Shown: positions 44,218 through 55,659 of the stretch, piece by piece
Layout of the letters: every line of letters starts with the position of its first letter
How positions within the stretch are numbered: position 1 is the first letter of the stretch
Origin: Streptomyces sp. XM4193
GTDB taxonomy: Bacteria > Actinomycetota > Actinomycetes > Streptomycetales > Streptomycetaceae
Length of the DNA: 64,000 nt
Assembly: GCF_023072595.1 (NCBI RefSeq)
Contig: NZ_JALLGK010000001.1
Span: 1,550,001 to 1,614,000 of the forward strand
Direction of reading: 5' to 3'
Translations under genes and position numbers: made by a program
Notes under the pieces: generated by a model
Databases searched by the model: none
Seen by the model: the letters and a program-made list of their open reading frames with translations, nothing else
What the model was told of the DNA's origin: nothing

Positions 44218-44912
44218 CCGAGCCCCCGCCAGGCGCGGAACGTCCCGACGCCACGACGGCCCGCCACGCACCGGAAGCCCTTCATCGGGCCCGCCCGGTC
44301 CGCGTGGCGGGCCGTTCCCGTGTGCTGGGCCACTGCCGAGGAGGCCGGGCAGGCTCCGCGGCAGGCCGGGTGCTCGACAGCCCGCCGTTCGTGCGGAGGC
44401 GTACGGGGCGGTCCGGGCCGGCGCCGGTACGGGGCCGCCCGTCGGCGGTGCGCGTGTCTTCCGCCGCCGTGTGCGCGCCGACAGGAGGCGGGGCCGGCGG
44501 TGGGAGCACTCTTGTAGCAATCCACGAAGAGCCGGTCCCGGCCCGCTGGTCTCTTCATGTCTTCCGCCCCTGGCCGGTCCCCGCCGGATGACTGTGTACT
44601 CCTCGTACCCCTCCCACTCCGCCCACCTTCCGACTTCGAAGCCCCCGGCTTCCACGACCTCCGACTCCTCACACCCGCGGAACGCCCCGGTGCGCCGCGG
44701 CCCGAGCACCGCGGAACTCCGCCGCCACACCGGCCGCCGTGCGGCGCGACCGGTGCGGACGGAGGTCCGAGCGCCCGGACCTCCGGCGCGGCAACTCCCA
44801 CGGCCGTACGGACCGTTCGCCCACCACGGCGCACGTCCCGCCCGGCTCGCCCGCGTCGTCCGTACGCCCGGCCCGTACTCCGCCCCTGCCCGCCTCTGCG
44901 AAAGAAGTGACC
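44218..44912. other. Intergenic region of about 700 bp
   Basis: Apart from the terminator at 44257-44314 I see no gene here. Both strands carry open frames with unlikely compositions (His/Arg/Pro-rich), which I read as chance frames. The promoter of the deaminase gene should lie at the right end. Confidence 0.6.
44257..44314 (+). terminator. Terminator of the small membrane protein gene
   Basis: CGGCCCGCCACGC (44257-44269) pairs with GCGTGGCGGGCCG (44302-44314), a perfect 13-bp stem. A second short stem can form in the 32-base loop. Confidence 0.65.
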
Positions 44913-45416
44913 GTGACCGCGCACACTCCGGAAACCAACGCCCAGCAGCTCGAACGCGCCTGGCTGGACGAGGCGATCAGCATCGCCACCGCCAGCGTGG
45001 CGGACGGCGGGGGCCCGTTCGGCGCCCTGGTCGCCAGGGGCGGTGAAGTGGTCGCCCTCGGCAGCAACCAGGTCACCGCGAACCTCGACCCCACCGCACA
45101 CGCCGAGGTCAGCGCCATGCGCGCCGCCTGCCAGAAGCTCAACACCTTCTCGCTCCAGGGGTGTGTGCTGGTCACCTCCTGCGAGCCCTGCCCGATGTGC
45201 CTCTCCTCCGCGCTGTGGGCGCGGGTGGACCGGATCGTGTACGCGGCGGACCGGGACGACGCCGCGGTGGCCGGTTTCGACGACCGCAAGTTCTACGACC
45301 TCTTCGAGAAGCGTCCGCAGTCGCAGTGGCCGACCGGGATCGAGCAGCTCGAACTGCCCAACCGCACGGCCCCGTTCGACGCCTGGCTCGCCAAGCCGGA
45401 CCGTATCGACTACTGA
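44913..45416 (+). CDS. Cytidine/guanine deaminase-family protein
   Basis: This 167-residue zinc hydrolase has the catalytic TAHAEV motif (ANLDPTAHAEVSAMRAA, with the zinc His and proton-shuttle Glu) and the PCPMC zinc cysteines in SCEPCPMCLSSALWARV. Length and the GPFGALVARGGEVVALGSNQV start fit the guanine deaminase/tRNA adenosine deaminase-like group, with guanine deaminase most likely. The start is GTG 44913, with AAAGAAG upstream. Convergent with the photolyase gene. Confidence 0.9.
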   Translation: MTAHTPETNAQQLERAWLDEAISIATASVADGGGPFGALVARGGEVVALGSNQVTANLDPTAHAEVSAMRAACQKLNTFSLQGCVLVTSCEPCPMCLSSALWARVDRIVYAADRDDAAVAGFDDRKFYDLFEKRPQSQWPTGIEQLELPNRTAPFDAWLAKPDRIDY

Positions 45417-45584
45417 GCCCGGCGCCGCCCGCATCCGCCGCTCGCTCCCGTCGTCCGGACCAGCCTCCGCCGCCCACCGCCGTACCGACGGCGCAACGGG
45501 CGGCGGAGCCGGGGCGCCGACGGTGGCGGGTCGTGGCGCCGGAAACGGCGGGGCGACAGGGCCGACCGAACGGCGGGCCGGGGC

Positions 45585-47090
45585 TCAGGGCGTACGGCCG
45601 GCGTTCCGCCGGTGCTCGCGCAGCAGCTCGTCCAGGTCGGACAACCGGTCCAGGCCGTGCACCGGCCGAGCCATCCTCGGATTGTGGACCAGCCGCTCGC
45701 GGTGCCGGTGCAGGAACGCCCAGTAGCCCGCGGTGAACGGGCAGGCCCGCTCGCCGGTGCGACGGTCGGGACGGTAGGCGCACGGCCCGCACAGGTCGGT
45801 CATCCGGTTCAGGTACGCGCCGCCCGAGGTGTACGGCTTGGTGGTCATCCGGCCGCCGTCGGCGTACTGCGACATCCCGACGACGTTGGGGAGCATCACC
45901 CAGTCGTAGCCGTCGACGAAGCACCGGTGGAACCAGTCGGTCACCGCGCGCGGGTCCCAGCCCGACTGGAGCGCATGGCTGCCGAGCACCATCAGACGCG
46001 GGATGTGGTGCGTCCAACCGGTGTCCCGCACCTGCGCGAGCACCGTGGAAAGACAGCGTGCGGTCACCGCATCGGCGTCCAACTCCAGGAACCAGCCGGG
46101 GAGTTCGGCCGTGTGGTGGAGCGCGTTGCGGTCCCGGTACTCCTCGCCGAAGTGCCAGTAGAGCTGCCACACGTACTCGCGCCAACCCGCGATCTGGCGA
46201 ACGAAGCCCTCCACGCTGTTCAGCGGCGCCTCTCCTGCCCGCCACGCCTCCTCGGCCCCGGCCACGCACTCCCACGGGTCCAGCAGCCCCAGGTTGAGGG
46301 AGGAGGAGAGCAGGCTGTGGCTCATCACCGGGTCGGCGGCGAGCACCGCGTCCTCGTACGCCCCGAAGTCCGGCAGTCGATGCGTGAGGAAGCGGCGCAG
46401 CGCGGCACGTGCCTCCCGCCGGTCGGCGGGGAAGAGCCGCGGCCCGTCGCGGCCGACGAACTCCACCTCCCCCTCGCGCTCCCAGCGGTCCAGGTCCGCG
46501 CGCACCTCCTCGTCGATCGCGTCCTCACGCGGTCGGTACGGCGCGGGCGTGTCCAGCCGCTGTGCACCCGTGGGCGGTGGGAGCCGGTTGTCGTGGTCGA
46601 GGTTCCAGCGTCCACCGACCGGTTCGTCCCCCTCCATCAGCAGCCCGTGCCGGCGACGGACCCAGCGATAGAAGTCCTCCTGCCGCAACTGGGTGTCGGA
46701 CCGCCCGGCGACCCACTGCCCGAACTCCTCCCGGGGCACGAGGAATCCGCGCTCGGCCAGAACCCTTACGTTCGGCAGCGCCGACACCAGGTCCAGCGCC
46801 GCCCGCGAGGTCGGCCGGTGCACGGTGACCTCCGCGTCGCCGACGGCCTCCCGCAGCCCCTCCCGGTACGTCCGCGCCCGTACGTACCGCACCCGCTCGC
46901 CGAGTTCGGCCGCCCGGTGCCGCATCGCGGACAGCACCAGATGGGCCTTGGCCCGGTGGAAGCGCCGCCGTCGGAACACCGACCGCGCCTCGATCATCAC
47001 CACCGGCGAGGTTGTCCGCGGCCCGTCCCCGCCGGGCGCGGTGAAGTGCGGTCCGAGCTGGTCGCCGAAGAGCCAGTGCGGCGTCTCCAC
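45585..47090 (-). CDS. Iron-sulfur photolyase/cryptochrome (FeS-BCP, PhrB-like)
   Basis: This 501-residue flavoprotein belongs to the prokaryotic cryptochrome/6-4 photolyase group. It starts METPHWLFGDQLGPHF, typical of the family, and its C-terminal catalytic domain contains NSVEGFVRQIAGWREYVWQLYWHFGEEY and the conserved WHHIPRL-like DTGWTHHIPRLMVLGSHALQ. Iron-sulfur cysteines are visible in LCGPCAYRPDRRTGERACPF. The members repair (6-4) photoproducts or act as light sensors. The GTG at 47090 is chosen because GGAAGGGGAC precedes it. Light-related function fits the nearby carotenoid cluster, but the two are separated by the xdh operon. Confidence 0.93.
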   Translation of the reverse strand: METPHWLFGDQLGPHFTAPGGDGPRTTSPVVMIEARSVFRRRRFHRAKAHLVLSAMRHRAAELGERVRYVRARTYREGLREAVGDAEVTVHRPTSRAALDLVSALPNVRVLAERGFLVPREEFGQWVAGRSDTQLRQEDFYRWVRRRHGLLMEGDEPVGGRWNLDHDNRLPPPTGAQRLDTPAPYRPREDAIDEEVRADLDRWEREGEVEFVGRDGPRLFPADRREARAALRRFLTHRLPDFGAYEDAVLAADPVMSHSLLSSSLNLGLLDPWECVAGAEEAWRAGEAPLNSVEGFVRQIAGWREYVWQLYWHFGEEYRDRNALHHTAELPGWFLELDADAVTARCLSTVLAQVRDTGWTHHIPRLMVLGSHALQSGWDPRAVTDWFHRCFVDGYDWVMLPNVVGMSQYADGGRMTTKPYTSGGAYLNRMTDLCGPCAYRPDRRTGERACPFTAGYWAFLHRHRERLVHNPRMARPVHGLDRLSDLDELLREHRRNAGRTP

Positions 47091-47490
47091 GTGGTGTCCC
47101 CTTCCGGTCGGCGTACGGGGACGGCCCGCGCGGGCCCGCGGCGCCGAAGGTGACACCGCCCGCACCGCTGCGGGCGGCGCACCACCGCCGACCTCGGTCG
47201 TGGCTCCGGGCACGGAATCGGCCGAGTGGGCCGACACAACGGACGAAACACCGCGTTTCCCCTGCCGCGGATACTGCCAGCCGTACCCGTCCCGGACGCG
47301 CCTCCGCGCGGACCGGCGGCCGGACAGTCGCGAGCAGGGGGGGAGGTTCGGGACGAGCCCGCGGCGGACCGGACCCGTACCGGAGCGAGCCGTGGGGCCG
47401 CACCCGTCCCCGTACGCCGCCTCGTACGCTCCGGCGTACGCCACCACCTCGTACGCCCCGCCGCCGTACGCCTCCGTGGGCCGCCTCCGG
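47091..47490. other. Upstream region of the photolyase gene with GTACGC repeats
   Basis: This 400-base gap contains five copies of a CGTACGC(C/T) core within about 47411-47470 and no credible gene. The frame continuing upstream from the photolyase is open but compositionally odd. Confidence 0.5.
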
Positions 47491-48313
47491 CTACGGCGAT
47501 TCGGCGGCGCGCTCTTCCTCGAAGGTCCGCAGCAGGTCCGCCGCGACGCTCACCGCGATGGTCGCGGGCTCCTTGCCGGTGATGCCGGGCATTCCTATCG
47601 GAGTCCTGACCCGGTCGATCTCGGCCTCCTCGTGGCCGCCCTCGGTGGCCAACCGGCGGCGGAAACGTGCCCATTTGGCCGACGATCCGATCAGTCCGAT
47701 CGAGCCGAGGCCGCTGGTGCGCAGCGCGGCGTCGACCAGCGCGGCGTCCTCGGCGTGGTCATGAGTCATGATCAACACATGGGCGCCCGGGGGGAGTTCG
47801 GCCAGCACCTCCTCCGGCAGCAGCGGCGTGTGGTGCACCCGGACCTGGGCCACCGCGTCCGCCAGCACCGCGAGCCGTTCGTCGGTGAGCATCTCCGGCC
47901 GGCTGTCGACCAGGTGCAGGTCGAGGCTGTGCCGGGTCAGCACCCGTGCCAGCTCCAGCCCGACGTGCCCGACGCCGAACACCGCCACCGCCGGTACCAC
48001 CGGCAGCGGCTCCAGCAGGACCGAGACGACGCCTCCGCAGCACTGCACGCCGTGCGCGTTGCCGACCTTGTCGTTGAGGGCGAACTCCATCAGCTCCGGC
48101 TCCGGTTCGGCCGCGTCGATCAGCTCGCGGGCCCGGTCGATCGCGACGGCCTCGATGTTGCCGCCGCCGATCGAGCCCCAGGACTCCTCCCGACCCACCA
48201 CGAGTTTGGCCCCGGCGCGACGGGGAGCGTGGCCGCGCACCGTCGCCACGGTCACGAGCACGCCGGGCTCCCGGCGTGCCCGCAACCGTGCGACCGCGGA
48301 CACCCAGCTCATC

Positions 48314-48321
<8 letters not shown>
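47491..48321 (-). CDS. xdhC: XdhC-family molybdenum hydroxylase maturation protein
   Basis: XdhC proteins bind molybdenum cofactor and help load a mature sulfurated form into xanthine dehydrogenase. The 276-residue protein has the family start PGVLVTVATVRGHAPRRAGAKLVVG, GSIGGGNIEAVAIDRAREL, an QCCGG motif near residue 118 and a Rossmann-type FGVGHVGLELARVL near 141. It is the third gene of the operon. A GTG at 48321 overlaps the stop of xdhB by eight bases; ATG 48312 is an alternative start. Confidence 0.94.
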
Positions 48322-50724
<2,403 letters not shown>

Positions 50725-50728
<4 letters not shown>

Positions 50729-52266
50729 GACGGCACCGCCTCGTTCGTCTGTGCGTACAGCTTCCGCAGGCTCTGACCGAGCATCGCGGCCCGGTACTCC
50801 GCGCTGGCGCGGTGGTCGCTCATCGGGGTCCCCTGCGAGCCGAGGATCTCGGCCGCGGACTCGACGGTCGCGGCCGTCCACCGCTCGCCCTCCAGCGCCG
50901 CTTCGGCCGCCAGAGCACGGATCGGCGTGGCCGCCACACCGCCCAGCCCGATGCGTGCGCGGCGTACGACCCCCTCCCGGATGTCCAGCGCGACGGCGAC
51001 CGCCACGCTGGAGATGTCGTCGAACCGCCGCTTGGCGATCTTGTGGAACGCGGTCACCGGCGACAGCGGCAGCGGGATCCGCACCGCGCGGATCAACTCG
51101 TCCGGCCGGCGCACGCTCTGCCGGTAACCGGTGAAGTACTCCGCCAGCGGGACCACACGCTCCCCGTCGGCGTCGCTGAGCACCAGCGACGCCTCCAGCG
51201 CGAGCAGCACCGGCGGGCTGTCGCCGATGGGGGAGCCGGTGCCCAGATTGCCGCCGAGCGTCGCGCCGTTGCGGATCAGTCGGGACGCGAACTGCGGGAA
51301 CAGCTCCGCGAGCAGCGGTACGCCGCCGTCGACGGTGCCCTCCAGTAGGCGTTCGATCTCGGTCAGCGTCAGCGCCGCCCCGATCTCCAGGTGGTCGCCC
51401 TCCGTGCGCAGCTCGCGCATCTCCGGCAGCCGGTCGATCGCCACCACGCACTCGGCCCGGCGCGAGCGGATGTTGACCTCCACGCCCCAGTCGGTACTGC
51501 CGGCGACCACCACCGCCTCGGGCCGCTCGCGCAGCAGCCGCAGCGCCCGAGGGAGGTCGGCGGGCCGCAGGAACGCACTGTCGTCGCGGGTGTACTCGGT
51601 GGCGACGGGCTCCGGCGGCGCCTGCTCGCGGCGCCGGGCCAGCGGATCGTCCTCCTGCGGAGCGCCGACGGCGAACGCGGCGTCGCGAATCGGCCGGTAG
51701 CCGGTGCAGCGGCAGAGGTTGCCGCTCAGCGCATGCAGATCGAAACCGTTCGGCCCGTGCTCGCCGTCCCCGCCGCCCTGCGCCTGCGCGCCGTTCTGCG
51801 GTACGCCCGCGCCGTCTTGGCCGGCCGGCTGTACGCCCGCGCCGTCCGGCTGCGCGTGCGCGCACCGGTCGGGGCGGTAGTACTCCGCGGCCATGCTGCA
51901 CACGAAACCCGGCGTGCAGTAGCCGCACTGGGAACCGCCGCGCATCGCCATCTCCCGCTGCACCGGGTGCAGTTCGGGCGGGGCGCCGGCCTCACCGGCC
52001 GTGGCCAGACCCTCCGAGGTGACGACCTCCTGGCCGTCCAACGCCGCTGCCGGGACCAGGCAGGCGTTGATCGGCACCCAGTCCGTCGGCTTGTCCGTCC
52101 CCGGGCGGGCCACCATGATCGAACAGGCGCCGCACTCGCCCTCGGCGCAGCCCTCCTTGCTCCCGGTGAGTCCGCGGTCCCGCAGGAAATCGAGAGCCGT
52201 CACATGCGGTGCGGACGGGGAAAGCGGAGTCTCTTTCCCATTGACCGTGATCCGGGCCGCTACCAT
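50725..52266 (-). CDS. xdhA: Xanthine dehydrogenase-type small subunit (2Fe-2S and FAD domains)
   Basis: This 513-residue subunit passes electrons from the molybdenum centre to NAD+. The plant-type ferredoxin domain has C40, C45, C48 and C69, and the second cluster has QCGYCTPGF and NLCRCTGYRP. Between these two motifs is an extra Gln/Gly/Ala-rich stretch of about 35 residues (QPDGAGVQPAGQDG...) not usual in this family. The FAD domain follows (RLLRERPEAVVVAGSTDWGVEVN, GATLGGNLGTGSPIGDSPP). First gene of the operon; it is preceded by TGAGGA and a 5' region that contains a 25-codon leader frame. Confidence 0.95.
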
Positions 52267-52298
52267 CGCAGATCCTCATTTCGGAGCGCGCTCGTACT

Positions 52299-52306
52299 GA
52301 ATATTC
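52299..52306. promoter_or_regulatory. AT-rich palindrome upstream of xdhA
   Basis: GAATATTC is a perfect eight-base palindrome in an AT-rich pocket (52294-52335) that is striking in this GC-rich DNA. It lies 33-40 bases before the xdhA start and may be a repressor site or part of a second promoter. Confidence 0.35.
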
Positions 52307-52400
52307 TATTCGCCATTCAAAAGCAGATTTCTGTTTCGGCGGCGCGGCCCGGACACGCGTCGGCGCGCGACGGAAGATCGCGGGCGGTGACGGCAGAACG

Positions 52401-52447
52401 AAAAGAGGCGGGGCCGCGTACGGGCAGGGCGGAAGGCGTCGCGCGGC
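52401..52447 (-). terminator. Possible attenuator hairpin between leader ORF and xdhA
   Basis: On the minus strand GCCGCG (52447-52442) can pair with CGCGGC (52418-52413), followed by CCCCGCCTCTTTT. The stem begins at the leader's stop codon. It is weak and long-looped, so this is only a suggestion. Confidence 0.25.
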
Positions 52448-52524
52448 TAGTGGCCGTGCGCGACGCGGCCAGGGACCCAGGCGGTCTGCTGCGCGAGGCG
52501 GTGCAGGTCGGAGAGGGTGTTCAT
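52447..52524 (-). CDS. Putative 25-residue leader peptide of the xdh operon
   Basis: A 26-codon frame including stop starts with ATG at 52524, with a perfect AAGGAGG ribosome site nine bases before it, and ends with TAG at 52447-52449. The peptide is MNTLSDLHRLAQQTAWVPGR followed by VAHGH. It lies downstream of a textbook promoter and 180 bases before xdhA in the same direction. It is too short for ordinary gene calling. It may be a regulatory leader or a small protein; no function is known to me. Confidence 0.55.
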   Translation of the reverse strand: MNTLSDLHRLAQQTAWVPGRVAHGH

Positions 52525-52566
52525 CCGACGTCGCCTCCTTCGGCAGCTCATGAACCAGTCGGCCCG

Positions 52567-52595
52567 AACCTAGGCCGCACCCGCCCCACCGTCAA
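52567..52595 (-). promoter_or_regulatory. Vegetative (HrdB-type) promoter for leader/xdh operon
   Basis: On the minus strand TTGACG (52595-52590) is followed by exactly 17 bases and TAGGTT (52572-52567). This matches the -35 and -10 consensus of the housekeeping sigma factor well and points at the leader ORF, giving a short 5' untranslated region of about 35 bases. Confidence 0.6.
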
Positions 52596-52988
52596 GACCG
52601 CCCACACACCCGCACCACCCTCTGGTCGAACCTCCAATCATCCGGTCGCGTATATCTCCCTGAATTGTTCGAACGTGCAAATGCGCGCAGCCCCGACAGG
52701 CACCGCCCGCCCTCTGTCGAATTCACCGGGCCTCGGACACGGCCACCACGTCGATGTCGTCGACGGGACGATCCGGACGGCGTCACGTTCGCCGACCGGG
52801 AGGAGGGGAGGGCGCGTCCGTCGGCCGGAGGCCGTGCGCCGTGCGCCGTACGCCGTGCCTTCGTGACGCACTGACGGATCCTCACCGCCCTTTGCTGTCG
52901 CAGCTCGGCCATGGCAACGTGTCAAACACGGACATAGGGGGCAGTGTGGTGGTGCCTTGTGACCTGCGGCAGGGATTCGGAGTAGGAC
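52596..52988. other. Intergenic region between xdh and carotenoid operons
   Basis: This 393-base stretch contains the promoter region of the plus-strand carotenoid operon at its right end, with GTGTCAAACACGGACA at 52919-52934. No credible gene is seen in the rest. Confidence 0.55.
52925..52934 (+). promoter_or_regulatory. Shared motif AACACGGACA upstream of the SDR-crtYTU operon
   Basis: AACACGGACA lies 54 bases before the SDR ATG. The identical ten bases stand upstream of crtE on the other strand (62452-62443). Here it also overlaps a small palindrome GTGT-CAA-ACAC (52919-52929). It may be part of a common promoter or regulator site for both operons. Confidence 0.4.
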
Positions 52989-53699
52989 ATGGACATCAGG
53001 GGCTCGCGCGTGCTGGTGGCCGGCGCCACCGGCGTCCTTGGGGCTGCGCTGACCGCCGAACTGGCCGGCCGGGGCGCCGAGCTGGTGCTGGCCGGACGTG
53101 ACCCGGGCCGTCTGGCCACCGCTTCCTCGGCGTGCCAGGACGCGCCGACCGTCGTCTTCGACGCGTACGATCCCTCGTCCTGCGTTCGCGCGGTGCAGGC
53201 GGCAGCCGCCGCACTGGGTGGCCTCGACGCCGTCGTGACGGCGTTCGGAACGGTGGCCTTCGGCAGTGGCACCGAGGTGGGCGACGAGGTCGCGGAGCAT
53301 CTGATGGCGGTGAACGTGCTGGCACCCGCCGCGTTCTTCCGCGCCGCACTGAGCACCATGGGCCCCGGTTCGGCGATTGTCGCGCTGACCGGTGTGGTGG
53401 GGGAGCGCCCACAGCCGGGGATGGCCGACTACAGCGCGTCCAAGGCCGCGCTCAGCGCCTGGCTCGGCGCCGTTCGCCGCGAGGCACGTGGCGTTGACAT
53501 CCAGGTGCTCGACGTCCGGCCGGGCCACATCGACACCGGTTTCGCCGACCGGCCGGTCGCGGGCACCGCACCGCCACTGCCCGCGGGCGCCGACCTCCGA
53601 GAAGTCGTCGCGGCGGTCGCGGAGGCGCTGTCGACGGGCGCCGAACTCGTACGGACAGGCCCTGACGGCTCGGCCGTCGTGGAACGGCGGGCCCGGTGA
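52989..53699 (+). CDS. Short-chain dehydrogenase/reductase in the carotenoid operon
   Basis: This 236-residue protein has the Rossmann motif GATGVLG at residues 12-18 and the catalytic YSASK (Tyr148, Lys152). The usual active-site serine upstream of the tyrosine appears to be Thr134 (ALTGVVG), and the NNAG structural motif reads AFGTVA, so this is a divergent or slow SDR. It stands first in the operon and its stop overlaps the crtY start (GTGA). The inferred role is a redox step on a carotenoid or an isoprenoid intermediate. No family function can be assigned from sequence. Confidence 0.85.
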   Translation: MDIRGSRVLVAGATGVLGAALTAELAGRGAELVLAGRDPGRLATASSACQDAPTVVFDAYDPSSCVRAVQAAAAALGGLDAVVTAFGTVAFGSGTEVGDEVAEHLMAVNVLAPAAFFRAALSTMGPGSAIVALTGVVGERPQPGMADYSASKAALSAWLGAVRREARGVDIQVLDVRPGHIDTGFADRPVAGTAPPLPAGADLREVVAAVAEALSTGAELVRTGPDGSAVVERRAR

Positions 53700-54931
53700 G
53701 CCGCCTGCCGCGCGGTGCAATCGCTACGTCCGATGTCCTCATCGTGGGCGGCGGTGCGGCCGGGCTCAGCCTGGCGCACGAGCTGCTCGCGACCGGTTCC
53801 TCCCTCGTGACGGTGGTGGAGGCGCCGGACGGTCCGCTGCGCCCGCCCGAGCGGACTTGGTGCTACTGGGACGAGGGCGTCGGCGACTTCGAGGAGGCGG
53901 TAAGCGCCACTTGGTCCCGGCTGCGGGTGCACGGCGCCGATGGCGAAGCGGTGACGATCAGCCCCGAGCCATTGCGTTATCGCATGCTGAGGTCGGCGGC
54001 GTTCGAGCGGTTGGTGCACGCCCGGCTGTCCCGATCCCCCGGCGGACGCGTGGTGCGGGCGACGGTGGAAAGGGTGCGCGAGGTGGCCGACGGAGCGGAG
54101 GTCCAGTGCACGACGCCCGGCGGCCGGGCGCTGACACTGCGCGCTCGGCACGTGTTCGACTCCCGACCGCTGCGCGCACTGCCGCCGGCCAGGACGCAGT
54201 TGCTCCAGCACTTCCGCGGATGGTTCGTGCGCACCGAGACCGACCGGTTCGACCCCACGATCGCGAATCTGATGGACTTTCGGGTACCGCAGCCCCGCCA
54301 AGGGCTCGCCTTCGGCTACGTCCTCCCGGTGACGCCCCGCCAGGCTCTCGTCGAGTACACCGTCTTCTCCCGGACGCCGCTGTCCGGCGAGGAGTACGAG
54401 GCGGCGCTGGGCCACTACTGTCGCCGCATCCTGCGCCTTGGTGGCTGCTCCGTGGAAGAGGTGGAGCAGGGCGTCATCCCCATGACGGACGCACGCTTTC
54501 CCCGCCGGGTCGGGCGCGGTGTGTTCCGGATCGGCACCGCGGGCGGCGCCACTCGCCCCGCAACCGGCTACACCTTCTCCGCCGTGCAGCGGCAGAGCCG
54601 CGCCATCGTCGCCGGCCTGCGCGACGGCCGTGCGGTCGTGCCCCCGCCCCATCGGCGGCGCGCGCTGGCGATGGACGCGGTGCTGCTGCGCGCGCTGGAC
54701 AGCGGAAGGATCGAGGGCCCCGAGTTCTTCACCCGGCTGTTCCGGCTCACGCCGCCGTATCGCCTGCTGCGCTTCCTCGACGGTGCTACGGCACCGTGGG
54801 AGGAACTGGCCGTCGGGCTGCGCTGCCCGGTGGGTCCGATGCTGCGCTCCGCCGTCGAGCTTCCCTTCGTGCCCCGCCGCTCCCACCGGGTGCCCGGAGC
54901 TGCCACTCGACGCGTGGAGGGCACCCCGTGA
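53696..54931 (+). CDS. crtY: Lycopene beta-cyclase CrtY
   Basis: CrtY cyclises both ends of lycopene to beta-ionone rings, giving beta-carotene. The 411-residue flavoprotein has the dinucleotide motif DVLIVGGGAAGLSLAHELL at residues 13-31, then the cyclase hallmarks RTWCYWDEG, the FDSRP block and LQHFRGWFVRTE, LMDFRVPQ and IGTAGGATRPATGYTF. It belongs to the classical monomeric CrtY family rather than the heterodimeric CrtYc/Yd type. GTG start at 53696 overlaps the SDR stop. It is followed by crtT with a GTGA overlap. Confidence 0.95.
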   Translation: MSRLPRGAIATSDVLIVGGGAAGLSLAHELLATGSSLVTVVEAPDGPLRPPERTWCYWDEGVGDFEEAVSATWSRLRVHGADGEAVTISPEPLRYRMLRSAAFERLVHARLSRSPGGRVVRATVERVREVADGAEVQCTTPGGRALTLRARHVFDSRPLRALPPARTQLLQHFRGWFVRTETDRFDPTIANLMDFRVPQPRQGLAFGYVLPVTPRQALVEYTVFSRTPLSGEEYEAALGHYCRRILRLGGCSVEEVEQGVIPMTDARFPRRVGRGVFRIGTAGGATRPATGYTFSAVQRQSRAIVAGLRDGRAVVPPPHRRRALAMDAVLLRALDSGRIEGPEFFTRLFRLTPPYRLLRFLDGATAPWEELAVGLRCPVGPMLRSAVELPFVPRRSHRVPGAATRRVEGTP

Positions 54932-55659
54932 CGCCGCTGCGCGACGAGGCCCTGGCCCGCGCCTTCGACGATGCGTCGCACACCTACGATCTCCTCACCG
55001 CTCTCAATCCCGGATACCGGACCGACCTCCTGCGCTCGGCACGTCGGCTCCGGCTGCCCGGCAAGGGCGCGGGCCTGCGCGTGCTCGACCTCGGCTGCGG
55101 CACCGGCGCCTCCACCCGGGCCCTGCTGCGGGCCGCGCCGTACGCCTCGATCACGGCTGTCGACGCCTCACCGGGGATGCTGCGGCGGGCGCGGGCCAAG
55201 AAGTGGCCCGCGCGAGTGCGCTTCTCGCACCTGGCCGCCGAGGAAGTGGAAGCGGCGGAGGAGGTTCCGTTCGACGCCGTCTTCGCCGGCTATCTGTTCC
55301 GCAACGTCACCACCCCGGACCGGGTGCTCGCGTCCGCACGGAACCTGCTGCGGCCGGGCGGGCGGCTCGCCGTGCACGAGTACAGCCTCAGCGGCGCCGC
55401 CGTGCATCGAGCCCTGTGGACGGCTGTGTGCCGGGGCGTCATCATCCCGGTCGGCACGCTCACCGGCGACCGCGCCCTCTACCGTCACCTGTGGCGCAGC
55501 GTGCTCGACTTCGACACCGTGCCGGCCTTCACGGAACGGCTGACACGTGCGGGGTTCACCGGCGTGCGGGCCGCGCCCGCCGCCGGGTGGCAGACCGGCG
55601 TCGTGCACACCTTCCTCGCCTGCAACGGCCCGGCCGCTGCACCGGAGAGAGCCCGGTGA
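54928..55659 (+). CDS. crtT: CrtT-type SAM-dependent methyltransferase
   Basis: This 243-residue class I methyltransferase has the SAM-binding motif VLDLGCGTGASTRALLRAAP at about 51-70 and the post-motif ITAVDASPGML. CrtT-type genes sit between crtY and crtU in Streptomyces isorenieratene clusters, as here. Its exact role in the pathway is not settled, since CrtU alone is thought to move the methyl group in aromatisation. The GTG start overlaps the crtY stop. Confidence 0.9.
   Translation: MTPLRDEALARAFDDASHTYDLLTALNPGYRTDLLRSARRLRLPGKGAGLRVLDLGCGTGASTRALLRAAPYASITAVDASPGMLRRARAKKWPARVRFSHLAAEEVEAAEEVPFDAVFAGYLFRNVTTPDRVLASARNLLRPGGRLAVHEYSLSGAAVHRALWTAVCRGVIIPVGTLTGDRALYRHLWRSVLDFDTVPAFTERLTRAGFTGVRAAPAAGWQTGVVHTFLACNGPAAAPERAR

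Noticed and set aside
44218..44912. Candidate small genes in the long gap before the deaminase.
   Set aside because: Open frames on both strands have implausible amino acid composition and no ribosome sites.
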